From contig BFEA01000016.1 of NCBI GenBank assembly GCA_003427395.1, positions 3,313,505 through 3,346,281 on the forward strand: a stretch of DNA of 32,777 nt, read 5' to 3'. The translations under genes were made by a program, and so were the position numbers. Positions 9,224-18,801 of this stretch are shown one piece after another (position 1 is the first letter of the stretch; each line of letters opens with the position of its first letter). Under the pieces are notes generated by a model, which saw only the letters and a program-made list of their open reading frames with translations, made no database searches and was not told the origin of the DNA. This DNA comes from Chara braunii (lineage: Eukaryota > Streptophyta > Charophyceae > Charales > Characeae).

Positions 9224-9484
9224 ATATTGAAGGAGGCATACTTCGATGCTTACCCCCATTATGACCTAGGGAACCGCCTCACAGCATTGATTGCTCCCAA
9301 GAGAGAGGGTTGGCTGCCTGAAAAGCTAAGCTTACAAGTTGTGTGCCCTGAACATGAATGTCTTATAGATTCCTGCAAGCGCATTTTCACAGCTGGTCAT
9401 TGTCTGACGATCAAATGGCGTCCAGAAAGTGTAGCCCCATCTCGTTCTGTTGTCTGCACTGGAAGCCTTGAAAAGCAGGCCTGA
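9224..9484 (+). CDS. Possible terminal exon, Cys-containing unknown protein
   Basis: This open phase of 86 codons follows a TGA at 9221-9223 and ends with a TGA at 9482. It reads AYFDAYPHYDLGNRLTALI, then VCPEHECLIDSCKRIF, ending CTGSLEKQA. The residue mix is protein-like, with even use of hydrophobic and charged residues. No ATG precedes it, so it would be a spliced exon; the nearest CAG acceptor (9213) is out of step with the stop, leaving the 5' edge open. The family is unknown. It could be a 3' exon of the upstream locus or an unrelated remnant. Confidence 0.35.
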   Translation: MLKEAYFDAYPHYDLGNRLTALIAPKREGWLPEKLSLQVVCPEHECLIDSCKRIFTAGHCLTIKWRPESVAPSRSVVCTGSLEKQA

Positions 9485-9489
9485 TGCTT

Positions 9490-10377
9490 GCTTGCCCTTC
9501 ACAGCAGGCAATGTCTCACTATACTATGACACTATCCTTCTTCACGAGGGTTAACAATGAGAGTAAGTTTTTGATCAATTGAGAGGTTTTGCACCCATTC
9601 TTTAGGGTTCGACAGTTTGTACCCATTCTGCAATGTCGATCACCCGATCTCCCCTTCTTCCACCCCCACACACACTTGGGGTCGCCATTCTTCTCCTTCA
9701 TTGTTTTCTGGAATCTTGAGTGGATGATGCCATTCACAGCGCCTATTATTTCATGGGGTGGTTCTTTTCTTTCGTTTTTTCTGTGAAACCCTGCCTCTAC
9801 AACAACCTGGGCACTTAAAATGAATAATAAAAAAAAAACAGCAGGTCCTTCTGGGCCTGGCTCCATATCCGTTCTGGGCAGTGTTGGTCCCCGGTCGGAC
9901 TGGGGACCCCTCCCCTGACGGGGAGCCTCCCGGTTGGACCAGCCAGTCGCCCGTCCCAGTCGGCTCCCGGTTCGCCCCAGCGCATTTTTTCTGGGGGCGG
10001 GAGTTTTTTCTTGGGGGGGCCTAAGTTCTTCTTTGGTGCTCGTAGTCCCCACTGCCACTGGAAGAAACACGAACCGAGGCTGGTAGGCCCGTCAATGGGC
10101 AAGAAAAAAAGGTGGTCAATCTTGGTCGCTGATCCTTGTTGATCGGCGGACAAGATCGGCCGCAATTCATACTGGGAGCAGGCGCTGAACTTCGGCGCGA
10201 AAGCCTATTCCACCTCGCCACCCCGCTTTGAACTTTGCCTGAAGTGTCCCACCCGGCACCTCGCAATCCTGCCATGTCGTTCATCCGTTGGAGACGCGCC
10301 ACACGAGCCCGCCATCATGGTCATTGAGTCACCCCGTGCTGCTCTCCACCGCGTGAGCTCGCCATCGCGACTCCAGG
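9490..10377. other. Unannotated, with a GC-rich patch
   Basis: Positions 9880-10020 are very GC-rich with short inverted pieces such as GGTCGGACTGGGGACCCC. Poly-A and poly-C/G runs flank this patch (9829, 10010). Minus-strand frames through it (9519-10302) are Pro/Arg-rich and look like composition effects. No gene was supported. Confidence 0.4.
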
Positions 10378-10410
10378 TGGGTGGGTGGGTGGGTGGGTGG
10401 GTGGGTGGGT

Positions 10411-10411
<1 letters not shown>
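10378..10411 (+). repeat. GGGT tetramer run, eight copies
   Basis: Eight successive GGG runs separated by single T residues (10379-10410) form the classic very stable parallel G-quadruplex pattern. The run merges into a GT dinucleotide tract. Confidence 0.95.
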
Positions 10412-10604
<193 letters not shown>

Positions 10605-10617
10605 CGAGCTGCGACCC

Positions 10618-10834
10618 TCTTCTTCTTCTTCTTCTTCTTCTCCTCCTCCCCCTCCTCCTTCTCCTTCTCCTCCTTCTCCTTCTCCTCCACTACTTATTCC
10701 TCCTCTCCTATTCATCGTCATCATTGTAATATTCTTCTCCTTCTCCTCCTCCTCCTCCTTCTTCTCTTCTCCTTCTCCTTCTCCTTCTCCTTCTTCTCCT
10801 TCTCCTTCTCCTTCTCCTTCTTCTTCTTCTCAGG
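10618..10834 (+). repeat. TTC / TTCTCC pyrimidine microsatellite
   Basis: TTC, TCC and TTCTCC units fill the interval except for a short break around 10690-10735. The purine/pyrimidine bias flips relative to the preceding GA tract (GA-rich then CT-rich on the same strand). Confidence 0.92.
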
Positions 10835-11417
10835 AGTTCTTTTTTGTGCTTCTCCAATTTCGTGTCGATCTTTCTCAACACTATTCTCCGTTGCCTTGTA
10901 TCTTTCTCAACATCTTTATGTAATTCAAACAATGTTGCTAATCACAGGCCCAAAGAACCAGCCAGAGGAAACTTTTCTATTCACAAACGCCGACTTCGCT
11001 GCCTCAGCCCCCAGCCGCACCCTTGGCCATGTTCCGTAGGTTAGCCCCCCCAACAGTGCTCCTCTAATTCTGTGTTGATCTTTCTCAACACTATTCTCCA
11101 TTAACTTGTATCTTTCTGTAATTCAAACAACGTTGCTATTCACAGGCCCAAAGAACCAGCCAGAGGAAACTTTTCCATTCACAAACGCCGACTTCGCTGC
11201 CCCATCCTCCCTCACCCCCCAGCCGTGCCCTTGGCCATGTTTCGTAGGTTAGGCCCCCCAACAGTGCGCCTTTAATTCCGTGTCGATCTTTCTCAACACT
11301 ATTCTCCGTTGCCTTGTATCTTTCTCAATATCTTTATGTAATTCAAACAACGTTGCTATTCACAGGCCCAAGGAACCAGCCAGAGGAAACTTTTCTATTC
11401 ACAAACGCCGATTCCGC

Positions 11418-11560
11418 TGCCCCTCCTCCTCCTCCTCCTCCTCCTCCTCCTTCTGCATCTTCTTCTTGTTCTTGTTCTTGTTCTTCTTCTTCTTCTTCTT
11501 CTTCTTCTTCTTCTGCTTCTTCTTCTTCTTCTCCTTCTCCTCCTTCTTCTCCTCCCCATC
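11418..11560 (+). repeat. TCC/TTC/TTGTTC microsatellite inside the array
   Basis: A TCC run, a TTCTTG stretch and a TTC run replace the second half of the third array unit. The remaining 11561-11710 has no repeat homology in the window. It resembles the pyrimidine tract at the start of the array. Confidence 0.9.
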
Positions 11561-12054
11561 TCTTAACTATCTGTTTTCCATACTCTTCCCCAATCCTCTT
11601 TTAATCTTTCCCTAGATTGCTGCTTACTAAAGAACCTCCCCATCCAAATGTGGGTCATCATCTACCTCCTCTCTAGAGACCCTCGTAGAGCCAGAGCTCG
11701 TCAATGTTCTTACGCAGGAGTTATTTTTTGTGCTCCTCTAATTCCGTGTTAATCTTTCTCAACACTTCTCCGTTGCCTTGTATCTTTCTCAACATCTTTA
11801 TGTAATTCAAACAACGTTGCTATTCACAGGCGCAAAGAGTCAGCCAGAGGAAACTTTTCTATTCACAAACGCTGACTTCGCTGCCCCATTCTCCCTCACC
11901 CCCCGGCCACACCCTTGGCCATGTTCTGTAGGTTAGCCCCCCCAACAGTGCTCCTCTAATTCCATGTCGATCTTTCTCAACACTACTCTCCGTTGCCTTG
12001 TATCTTTCTCAATATCTTTATGTAATTCGAACAACGTTGCTATTCACAGGCCCA

Positions 12055-12196
12055 TGATGGGAAAAAAACCGGTCCGGATCTTATCTTCACTAATGATGTG
12101 TTTGATGGAGTGGAAAGAAAGGTACAAGGGGCGTATTTGCTTTGGATGGATGTCTGAGTGGTTGAAGGTATCCGTCTTGAAAACTGACATGTTACA
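12055..12196 (+). other. Foreign insert in unit 5, probable organelle DNA fragment
   Basis: Where the other units read AAGAACCAGCCAGAGGAAAC this unit has 142 unrelated bases, after which the repeat resumes at TATTCACAAACGCC. The 3' part of the insert is the 5' half of an organelle-type tRNA-Ser. The rest (12055-12143) could be sequence flanking that tRNA gene in the organelle genome. The replaced repeat bases and clean joins suggest capture at a repaired break. Confidence 0.55.
12144..12195 (+). tRNA. 5' half of an organelle-type tRNA-Ser(UGA), truncated
   Basis: The sequence begins GGATGGATGTCTGAGTGG, continues TTGAAGG and contains the anticodon-arm sequence CCGTCTTGAAAACTG. This matches the start, D arm and TGA anticodon loop of plant mitochondrial tRNA-Ser(UGA) as I know it, with plastid trnS-UGA a more distant match. 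It stops just after the anticodon arm: the long variable arm and T arm are absent. It cannot be functional. Confidence 0.65.
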
Positions 12197-12262
12197 TATT
12201 CACAAACGCCGACTTCGCTGCCCCATCCTCCCTCACCCCCCAGCCGCACACTTGGCCATGTT

Positions 12263-12664
12263 CGAATCGGGTTTTGCGGCGGCGTCCCTTCGCGAGAAAT
12301 GCAGCGTTGTGTGTAAGTGTGCACAGTGGTTGCGTCCCTCACCATCGACACATGCCACGTTGCAGGCGTCGTTCGGCATAGTTTTGCGACAAGAGCGATG
12401 TCATCCCAAAGGCGGCAGCTTTGCAGAAGTCTCGTGGGGACGACAATCGTCACGGCAGCGAAGACACGTCATTCCTATCGAAGTGTTGGCGATGGAGGAC
12501 TGCGGAGAGGTCGGGCGTGCACTGTTGACACCGCCGGAGAGGACAGTCGTGGCGGCGGCCATGTTTATTGTTGTTCTTCGTTGTCAACAAGAGAGGTCCT
12601 TGGGGCGAATGAAGGCGCATTTACGTGCACATAAGAGAAGGACATGGATGACAGCCCCGAATAT
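12263..12664 (+). pseudogene. GC-rich broken gene, 5' part of a probable transposase relic
   Basis: Base composition changes sharply to GC-rich at 12263. The open phase through 12481-12671 reads VLAMEDCGEVGRALLTPPER, TVVAAAMFIVVLRCQQER and KAHLRAHKRRTWMTAPNIW. This resembles the N-terminal region before the conserved RWW segment in PIF/Harbinger-like proteins of charophytes as I remember them. It runs into a stop at 12669, while the next piece is in another phase. The assignment is tentative. Confidence 0.4.
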
Positions 12665-13040
12665 ATGGTGACTTTGGAGGCTGTCATTCAATTGTGCTAC
12701 GCGTTGGGTTGCGACATCATTCCACGAGCGAAGTCGAGGTGGTGGATCAAATGCAGGACGGGGGGAGACATGGGAAGACCTTGGACAATGTGACGATGCC
12801 ACGTATTACGAGGAGCAGCAGAGGGAGCCTGCGGTACAGGTCGGCCATGAAGGGCACGGTGGAGAGGGCAGCAATGCAAAGTCTATTGTCGGACGTCCAG
12901 CAAAGGGTGGCGGAGAGGGCAGCGAAAGCAAGAGTCTTGTCAGACGTGCACACGCGATGGCGCGCCAGGGAATACAACGCTCGTGTAAAAACCCCAGGCT
13001 CTTCCATCGACGGACTGAAGGCGCCGTTGGGGAAAATATT
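12665..13040 (+). pseudogene. Probable PIF/Harbinger-type transposase fragment, frameshifted
   Basis: From the ATG at 12665 the phase reads MVTLEAVIQLCYALGCDIIP then KSRWWIKCRTGG, ending at a TGA at 12791. One phase over, from about 12768, TWEDLGQCDDATYYEEQQRE continues what looks like the same protein. The RWW...GG-WEDL-CDDAT arrangement is what I recall preceding the helix-turn-helix and DDE region of PIF/Harbinger-like (ALP1-like) proteins. The catalytic DDE part is not visible. The match is from memory, so alternatives such as an unrelated host gene remain. Confidence 0.42.
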
Positions 13041-13485
13041 CAAATTTCATAACCATTGTGGACGTTCCTCGAGCGCAGGAGACCGCATGACGCCATTCGA
13101 ATATGACGACGCCACCCGACGGAGGTCGAGCGCCAACAGTAACCGTTGGAGCCCGTTGGGGGACTACACAAACATTGGAGGGCGGGATGTTCGTGCTAAC
13201 ACCGTCGAACCACGCCACCAAAAAAGAAAACTCTTCGTCGACGCATGTTTTCGCCACTCCATGAATCGCGGTTCAGTTGGGGCCACAAGGATGCCACAAG
13301 GAGGAATTTTCCTTGTGGTGTTTTCACTTCTTTTTTTTTCAATTTCATCCCCAAGGACAAATGGAATGAGCGCGTCCTTGTGGATTTCACGTCTACGAGG
13401 AGTGTCTAACGACGCTTATACTCACACTATAACTTTCTCGAACTCAGCTATAGACACGATTAGGGTCAAAAGCTCATATGCATAA
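12694..13485 (+). other. 263-codon open frame of doubtful coding status
   Basis: This long open phase overlaps the transposase-like fragment in another phase and is Arg/Ser-rich. Its pieces (MLRVGLRHHSTSEVEVV, then WSPLGDYTNIGGRD) show no recognised domain. The C-terminal part contains a hydrophobic stretch, GGIFLVVFSLLFFSI, encoded by a T-rich run. The GC-rich composition makes long chance frames likely. I regard it as a shadow or decay product and not as a gene. Confidence 0.2.
13294..13318 (+). repeat. Hairpin with CCACAAGGA arms
   Basis: CCACAAGGA (13294-13302) and TCCTTGTGG (13310-13318) pair perfectly across a 7-base loop. The same word occurs just upstream (13283-13290) and in inverted form at 13351-13383 (CCCCAAGGAC with GTCCTTGTGG). 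This suggests a small inverted-repeat element at the 3' end of the GC-rich block. Confidence 0.7.
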
Positions 13486-13499
13486 GATAAGGACATCAA

Positions 13500-13779
13500 T
13501 GTTAGTATGCCCTTAGCCATCTTTTAAAGTCATTTTTGGGAGAGTTATAAACGCGTTTCAACTTCCTCAGTTTGTTGCCTTCACAATGTACCCTACCAAT
13601 GTACAATCTCGAAGACTTTTTTGTTTAGTTAATTATATCTTACCCTACATTACCAAAGTGGTTCATGGCTATTTGTCAGACTAAGTCAAAAGTGGATTAA
13701 AAATGTATATTTTTTCAATTATATTATGAATTTAGTTAAAATCAAAATTAGAAAAAAAAAATTTAAGAGGTTTATTCTT
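13500..13779. other. AT-rich spacer
   Basis: Composition falls to strongly AT-rich (13690-13770) immediately before the satellite array. No gene or repeat was recognised. Confidence 0.5.
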
Positions 13780-14185
13780 TTGTATTATACAAGTCGGATA
13801 TTATGAAAACCCGAGGTACTTTTGAGGTAACCAAATCCCGAACACACGTCGGGATATAACTACCATACCCCAAAAATAACTTAGTAAAATTTTCAAGCCC
13901 CGAAGCGGGTTTTCGGTAATGAAACGCACCCAAAAAATGACTAAGTAAAATCCCGAAACCTTGACATGCGTTTTCGGTAACTAAATGACAAACACATGTT
14001 GGGACATAATTATCGCACTTAAAAATGACCAAGTATAATCCCAAAATCCTGAAGTGCGTTTTGATAACGAAATCTCAAATGCACGTCGGGATATAACGAC
14101 ATAGCCTAAAAATTACTAAGGATAATCCTGAAATCCCCAAAGCACGTTGGGGTATAACTACCCACAAAAAAAAACTAAGTAAAAT

Positions 14186-14863
14186 GTGAGTGGCGGATGA
14201 CCTAGTGGTTAGGGCACCGTTTGGAAATGCACATTGTGGTTGGAGGTTGCGGAATTAAAACCCCGCAGCCCCGTGCATAGGCCGCCGACAAGGTGTTAGA
14301 TTGACGCTCTACCACTCACACATTGAGCGTGCATGCAGTCAGGGGGAACAAATGTTAAGGTTGCACAGACATGATGTGCGATCCACCTAAGCCCTACACA
14401 TTCTGGGCCCTTAGGAACGACGGTGCGCCCTTCCCTTTGGGGTTGTTGGAGGCCATAACGGGAGATGACTTCGGGATGAGCAGGCTTAATGGGGATGAGT
14501 ATAGGAGGAGTGAAGGGTTTGCCCCCTTCCTAGCAGGAGCAACCCTTATCCCCACAGCACGTGGTGAATGTTGTGCATTTTAGCCTCCTGGTCGGGTGCC
14601 GTAGGGATGTAGGACCCCGAGTTCAAAGGGAAATGCACCCTGTCGCAACGGTGTGGTAGCTCCGGTACAGGCCGATACTCCCAGTGTGTGGCGACGTTTC
14701 TCTTTTCCCCCCTCTCTGAGTGACCCGGCTTGAGTGATTTTTGAGTGAGTGGGTGGGTCCGTTGTGCCGATAGGTTGGCTGAACCCAGCGCATGAAGCCT
14801 CCTCCCGGACTTCCTCCCAGAGTCATATCCTCGACACCCCACAACTTTTAAAAAAAAAAAAAG
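14186..14863 (+). mobile_element. tRNA-headed SINE-like insertion with A-rich tail
   Basis: The satellite stops after CTAAGTAAAAT at 14185 and resumes after a poly-A run (14848-14860) at about 14870. The insert starts with a tRNA-like segment: A box GATGACCTAGTGGTTAGGGC (14197-14216) and a degenerate T-arm region TGCGGAATTAAAACCCCGC (14248-14266). The word TGTGAGTGG at 14185-14193 pairs with CCACTCACA at 14312-14320. A 70-codon frame (14371-14583) lies inside but resembles nothing known. A clean target duplication was not found. Confidence 0.6.
14371..14583 (+). other. Short open frame inside the SINE-like insertion
   Basis: Seventy codons from an ATG read MMCDPPKPYTFWALRNDGAP and end ARGECCAF. 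It has protein-like composition but no recognised domain. It may be a captured exon fragment or chance. It lies wholly within the insertion. Confidence 0.2.
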
Positions 14864-16395
14864 ATAAAAGGAAAACCTTGAAATCTCGAAGTGCATTTTA
14901 GGTATTGAAATTTCAAACGCATGTTGGGATATAACTACGCAGCCAAAAAATAACTAAGTAAAATCTCGAACCCCTGACGTGTTTTCGATAATGAAATCTC
15001 GAACGTACCGCGGGATAAAACTAGCGCACCCAAAAAGTGAAGTGTGTTTTCGAGGCGAACGCACATTGGAATGAAACGACACATCCAAAACACTACTAAG
15101 TAAGATCTCAAAATCACGAACATGCGTGGGGATATAACTACCCACCGAAAAAAATAACTACGTAAAATCTCAAAATCTCGAAGCGCATTTTCGATAACGA
15201 AATGTCGATTGCACATCGAGATATAGTTACCCATTAAAGAAATGACCAAGTAAAATCTCGAAATCCCAAAGTGTGTTTTCGGTACTGAAATCCCAAAGAC
15301 ACGTCTGGGTGTAAATACCGCATACAAAATTTCGTCAGTCGTCTAAATACAATTTTGAAATCCTAAATTTCGTCAGTCGTCTAAATACAATTTTGAAATC
15401 CTAAAGTGCACTTTAGGTAAAAGCAACCTGAATGCACGTCGAGGTGTAACTACCCACAAAAAAAAAAAACAAGTAAATCTCGAAACCACGAAGTGCGTTT
15501 TCGAAAATTAAATCCCGAGCGCATTTTGGAATACAACTACCCACCAAAAGAATGACTGAGTAAAATCATGAAATCCCGAAGTACGTTTTCAGTAATGAAA
15601 TCACGAACTCATCTCATGATACAAGTACCCACAAAAAAACATAACTAAGTAAAATCTCAAAATCTCAAAGAGCGGTTTCAGTTTCGAAATGCTGAAGCAC
15701 ATCAGGATATAACTACCCACCCAAAAAAATAACTAAGTAAAATTTGAAATCCCGAAGTGCATTTTTGGTAAAAAGAATATTTTAAACGTACGTCAGGATA
15801 AAACTACCTACCCAAAAAATGATTTAGTAAAATCTTGAAATCCCAAAGTACATTTTTGGAAATGAAATCCCGTACACACACCGGGATATAACTACCACAC
15901 CCCAAAAAGACTAAGAAGAATCCCGAAATCTCGAAGGGCGTTTTCAGTAATTGAATCTCGAACGCATGTAAGAATATAACTACCGCGTCCAAAAAATGAC
16001 TAAGTAAAATTTTAAAATCTCGAAGTACGTTTTCGGTAATGAAATCATAACTGCACGTCGAAATATAACCACCGCATTGAAAAAATGACCAAGTAAAGTC
16101 TTCAAATCTACAAGTGTGTTTTCATTAATGGATTTCGAAAGCGTGTTAGGATATACCTACCCACCAAAAAAATGACTAAGTAAAATCCCAAAGTGTGTTC
16201 TCGGTAATGAAATCCCGAACACACGTCAATATATAACTACCACACAAAAAACAAAAGTAAAATCCTGAAATCCCGAAGTGCATTTTCGGTAATGAGATCC
16301 TGAACGCGCGTCGGGATATAACTACCCACCCCAAAAACGATAAAGTAAAATCATAAAATCTTAAAGTGTGTTTAAGGTAATGACATCACGAATAT

Positions 16396-16611
16396 AAAAT
16401 TTTGAAATTATGGTGTTATTTTAGGCTAGGCTATCAGTTGCGTTGTCCGGGTCACCCTATTTTCTTGAGTGGGCCGGCAACGCAAGGACCAAGGTAGGTT
16501 TACTGTTGTCCGACGTCATATCGAAAATCTTTAGCAAATTTAAAATAAAAAAATTAAAAAAAATACAATTATAATTTGCAAATAATTTTATTTATTTATT
16601 TTTTTTAAATG
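16396..16611. other. Spacer, partly AT-rich
   Basis: This joins the end of the satellite to the LINE relic. Positions 16525-16610 are A/T only for long stretches. GTTGCGTTGTCC and the near-inverted GGCAACGCAAGGACC (16438-16486) form a possible imperfect hairpin. Nothing else was seen. Confidence 0.4.
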
Positions 16612-17018
16612 GGCTTGGTTGGGCAACTGATCCCATCTTTGATCAGTTGTCTTTTGTGCTTAATGTCCAGGGAGAGTCGCCCTAGTCTACAATCCAGGGC
16701 TTACAGGAAAGGGTTTGTCTCGCGACCTCTTCCCTGTTTCCTGGTGAATCGTGTTTGCTCGACATCATTCTTCACCAGGCTTTGAGGGTGGGAATTCAGT
16801 TTGGATTAGACGTTGGGGTGGAAGGTGTGTCAGGCTCAGTTGGGGTTTTTCTGCGTGGTCTGCCTGATTTGATTGTCCAGTCTCTTGCCATTATCTAGAA
16901 AAGACCTCTCATATTCGGGGGGGGAGTTTATCGGTGCTAGATTTATGATGTGGTCTGAGGCCATTTTGGTCCGTGGTAGGAATTGTTTGATCAGGATCTT
17001 GATAATCCATTTCATCTA
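16612..17018 (-). pseudogene. LINE relic, downstream segment (split by the Penelope-like element)
   Basis: On the minus strand MKWIIKILIKQFLPRTKMAS, IINLAPINSPPEYERSF and NGKRLDNQI correspond to LQIKWIIRLAL and following residues of the plus-strand LINE at 838-1100. A stop interrupts the join at the target duplication. The reading continues from the fragment at 22046-22545 once the 5-kb insertion is ignored. Confidence 0.75.
16624..16649 (+). repeat. Hairpin CAACTGATC / GATCAGTTG
   Basis: These are perfect 9-base arms at 16624-16632 and 16641-16649 with an 8-base loop. The hairpin lies at the 3' edge of the minus-strand LINE relic. Confidence 0.75.
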
Positions 17019-17029
17019 CAGTGCTATGG
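17019..17029 (+). repeat. Target-site duplication, left copy
   Basis: CAGTGCTATGG here is repeated exactly at 22035-22045. In both places it belongs to the LINE relic, which is contiguous if one copy plus everything between is removed. Confidence 0.88.
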
Positions 17030-17176
17030 GTGAGTAAAGCACACAGCACAGAGATAAAGTCCGTGAAAGTGACAAAACTTTATGAGGTAAGAAGCAAAAA
17101 CCCAAGAGGTCGCAACAACGACAACTTGAGAACTCCCTTCTCCTCCCNCCAGTCTTCTCCCTCTTTANACACCGCC

Positions 17177-17778
17177 CCGAACCTGGGAAAGTCCCAGGAG
17201 TCATGTCAACCAAAGAGGACTAAACACTAGTCTAAAGCTTCTATATATAGTAAGCTAGAAAAAATCATCACACAACAAACTGGCCGTCAGTTTCCAAACG
17301 TGGTCCCGATTCCTCGCGAAGTTGCTCAATGCCTTCGAGAAGAACTGGTTGCAGAAGTCCTTTGCTCGGTACTCCCTTCTGAGCGTCAAAACCTGGCCCA
17401 GAATTCGATCACGAATCGTAGTATTCCAGTCAATACGGTAAAGCCAGCCCATAATAGAGGCCAACTTCTGCTTTCTGCAGGACTAGGACCCAAAATCCTG
17501 ACCGGTTCGAAAAACCAGGATGGAAGAGGCCCAGATCGTCGATTCATTCTTAGTCTTTTGAAAACAGCCCAGGTATGGGAAGGTCGACTTCACTTTCATT
17601 CCGCACATAAAAAAATCCGAGGTTTCTGAGCCTTTCATCAGTCCTCTTCAGGCTCAAGGCACTTGGGTAGCAGCTTTCCAAAGCCTTACAAATCTTGTTT
17701 GCCCTGACCATGGTACGTACATCCCTTTTTCGGTAAGCCAAAAAGATGGATACGTCATCCATGAGTCGCACACCATAT
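17177..17778 (-). repeat. Terminal direct repeat (pseudo-LTR), 3' copy
   Basis: This 602-bp segment matches 21432-22033 at high identity (about 95% by eye). It contains the last part of the RT (from RLMDDVSIF) and the 3' untranslated sequence. It is not an LTR of the retrovirus type, because the repeat starts inside the coding region. This is the expected result of a truncated upstream tandem copy. Confidence 0.9.
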
Positions 17779-18588
17779 ACCAGTCTCCGGTCATGTCCCA
17801 AGGAGACCAGAAACCGCAACTCAGCATGCGCACACATAATGCATGCGAGCGGTGGAATGGTGCTCTTTCCCATTGGGATTCCAAGGACCTGTCGTAACAT
17901 CACATTCGTTGTTGAGGTATAGGTGTGGGTCAATTTAAAATCCACAAAATTGTGTATTTCCGTCAAAGTGACTTCCCACCAACCTGCATACTCCATTATT
18001 CCAAAGGAAGCGCCCTTCCCTCTTGGATTCACCCGAATTACCTCCTTATCACAAAAACATCCCAAAATCCAATCCAAAGCAAAGCGAATCTCGTGCTTCG
18101 GCAGCCTACTAAACATATCCTTTATGTCATAGGAGGCTGCCATTACCTTCGCATCACGGTAAGATCGTTTCATATATGAGTTAACTTTCCTCAATCTTTC
18201 GGCAAGGCTCCCTACACTATTTAAATTGAAATGCGATCCATCAGGTAAGGAATTCAGAAGCAAATTAAGGGGTTTTCGCCACTTTCCTACAAACATGGTT
18301 CGTTGGTTCCTCATAGGTCGGGCATATAGGCCTAAAGCGAGACAAATCTTTCTACTTGGGAAGAACATATGCACGACCTACTTTCCCATTTGCCTTTCAC
18401 TTTCCCAGATTCTCCAAACCCCTTCTCTTGTAATCTGCTCGTACCTCATTCCAAATCCGTGCCTCCTTCGTAGTAGTAGCTATATATCTAGAGTTCTCAA
18501 CAAAAAACTCATTCATAGCATCATAGTACAAACGAGGGCACATCACAACAATCTCTCCTGGATTACGGTCCACGGGCGTGAACACCAA
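17255..18588 (-). pseudogene. Reverse transcriptase of the Penelope-like element
   Basis: Open pieces run 18588-18397, 18374-17550 and 17464-17255 on the minus strand. The middle 274 codons carry ASYDIKDMFSRLPKHEI (motif A region), RQVLGIPMGKSTIPPLACIM (motif B, G-MG form) and VRLMDDVSIFLAYRK (motif C, with LMDD where most have YxDD). The C-terminal piece RIDWNTTIRDRILGQVLTL is present in both terminal repeats and is probably true coding sequence. The role is copying element RNA into DNA at a nicked target. Stops between the pieces show inactivation. The motif spacing fits Penelope-like RTs better than LINE or Ty3/Copia RTs. Confidence 0.8.
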
Positions 18589-18801
18589 CGTCTGAAAACG
18601 CGTTCACAACTCTAGGACATCCTCCAATGGAATGTCACCAGCCTGCCTGGAAGTCGCATTGAAGCAACTCTCCCCATCTTCCTTGCTAACTGATACCAGA
18701 AATTTTGGCCCTGGTCTCCAGTTCGAGAAATTGTCCATGATCTCCTTCGTCAACTGCAACACTCGGTGAGACTGTCGGGCTCGGGGTATGTTATTCGAGT
18801 T

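Larger units (their letters stand above)
10835..12262 (+). repeat. Tandem array of ~220-bp units, five copies with interruptions
   Basis: Each unit carries in order CTCCTCTAATTCCGTGTCG, ATCTTTCTCAACACTATTCT, TTGCCTTGTATCTTTC, CAAACAACGTTGCTATTCAC, CAGCCAGAGGAAAC, ACAAACGCCGACTTCGCTGC and TTGGCCATGTTCCGTAGG. Units start near 10840, 11058, 11267, 11722 and 11953. Unit 3 is cut at 11420 by a microsatellite, and unit 5 carries a foreign insert at 12055-12196. Two units begin after AGGAGTT. No unit encodes a convincing protein; the recurrent frame MSIFLNTILRCLVSFS is a by-product of the repeat. The origin is unknown. Confidence 0.88.
13780..16395 (+). repeat. 88-bp satellite array, about 22 units
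   Basis: A diverged unit carries in order CTAAGTAAAATC, CCGAAATCCCGAAGTGCG, TTTTCGGTAATGAAATC, CGAACGCACGTCGGGATATA and ACTACCCACCAAAAAA. The spacing of CTAAGTAAAA between adjacent units near 13939 and 14027 is 88 bases. With the insertion at 14186-14863 removed, about 1.94 kb remains, roughly 22 units. An internal duplicate of AAATTTCGTCAGTCGTC lies at 15329 and 15366. The Gly/Tyr/Phe-rich minus-strand frames are artefacts of the repeat. A heterochromatic satellite is the simplest reading. Confidence 0.93.

Noticed and set aside
12694-13485. 263-codon protein as a genuine gene
   Set aside because: It overlaps a better-supported transposase-like reading in other phases and lacks domain features; GC-rich DNA favours long chance frames.
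13780-16395. CRISPR-like array
   Set aside because: Units are directly adjacent, diverged along the whole 88 bp and have no unique spacers; this is a eukaryotic satellite.
17030-17300. Hammerhead ribozyme expected in Penelope-like terminal repeats
   Set aside because: No CTGATGA core with a paired GAAA was found on either strand of the repeat; only a small CCTGGGA/TCCCAGG hairpin is present.
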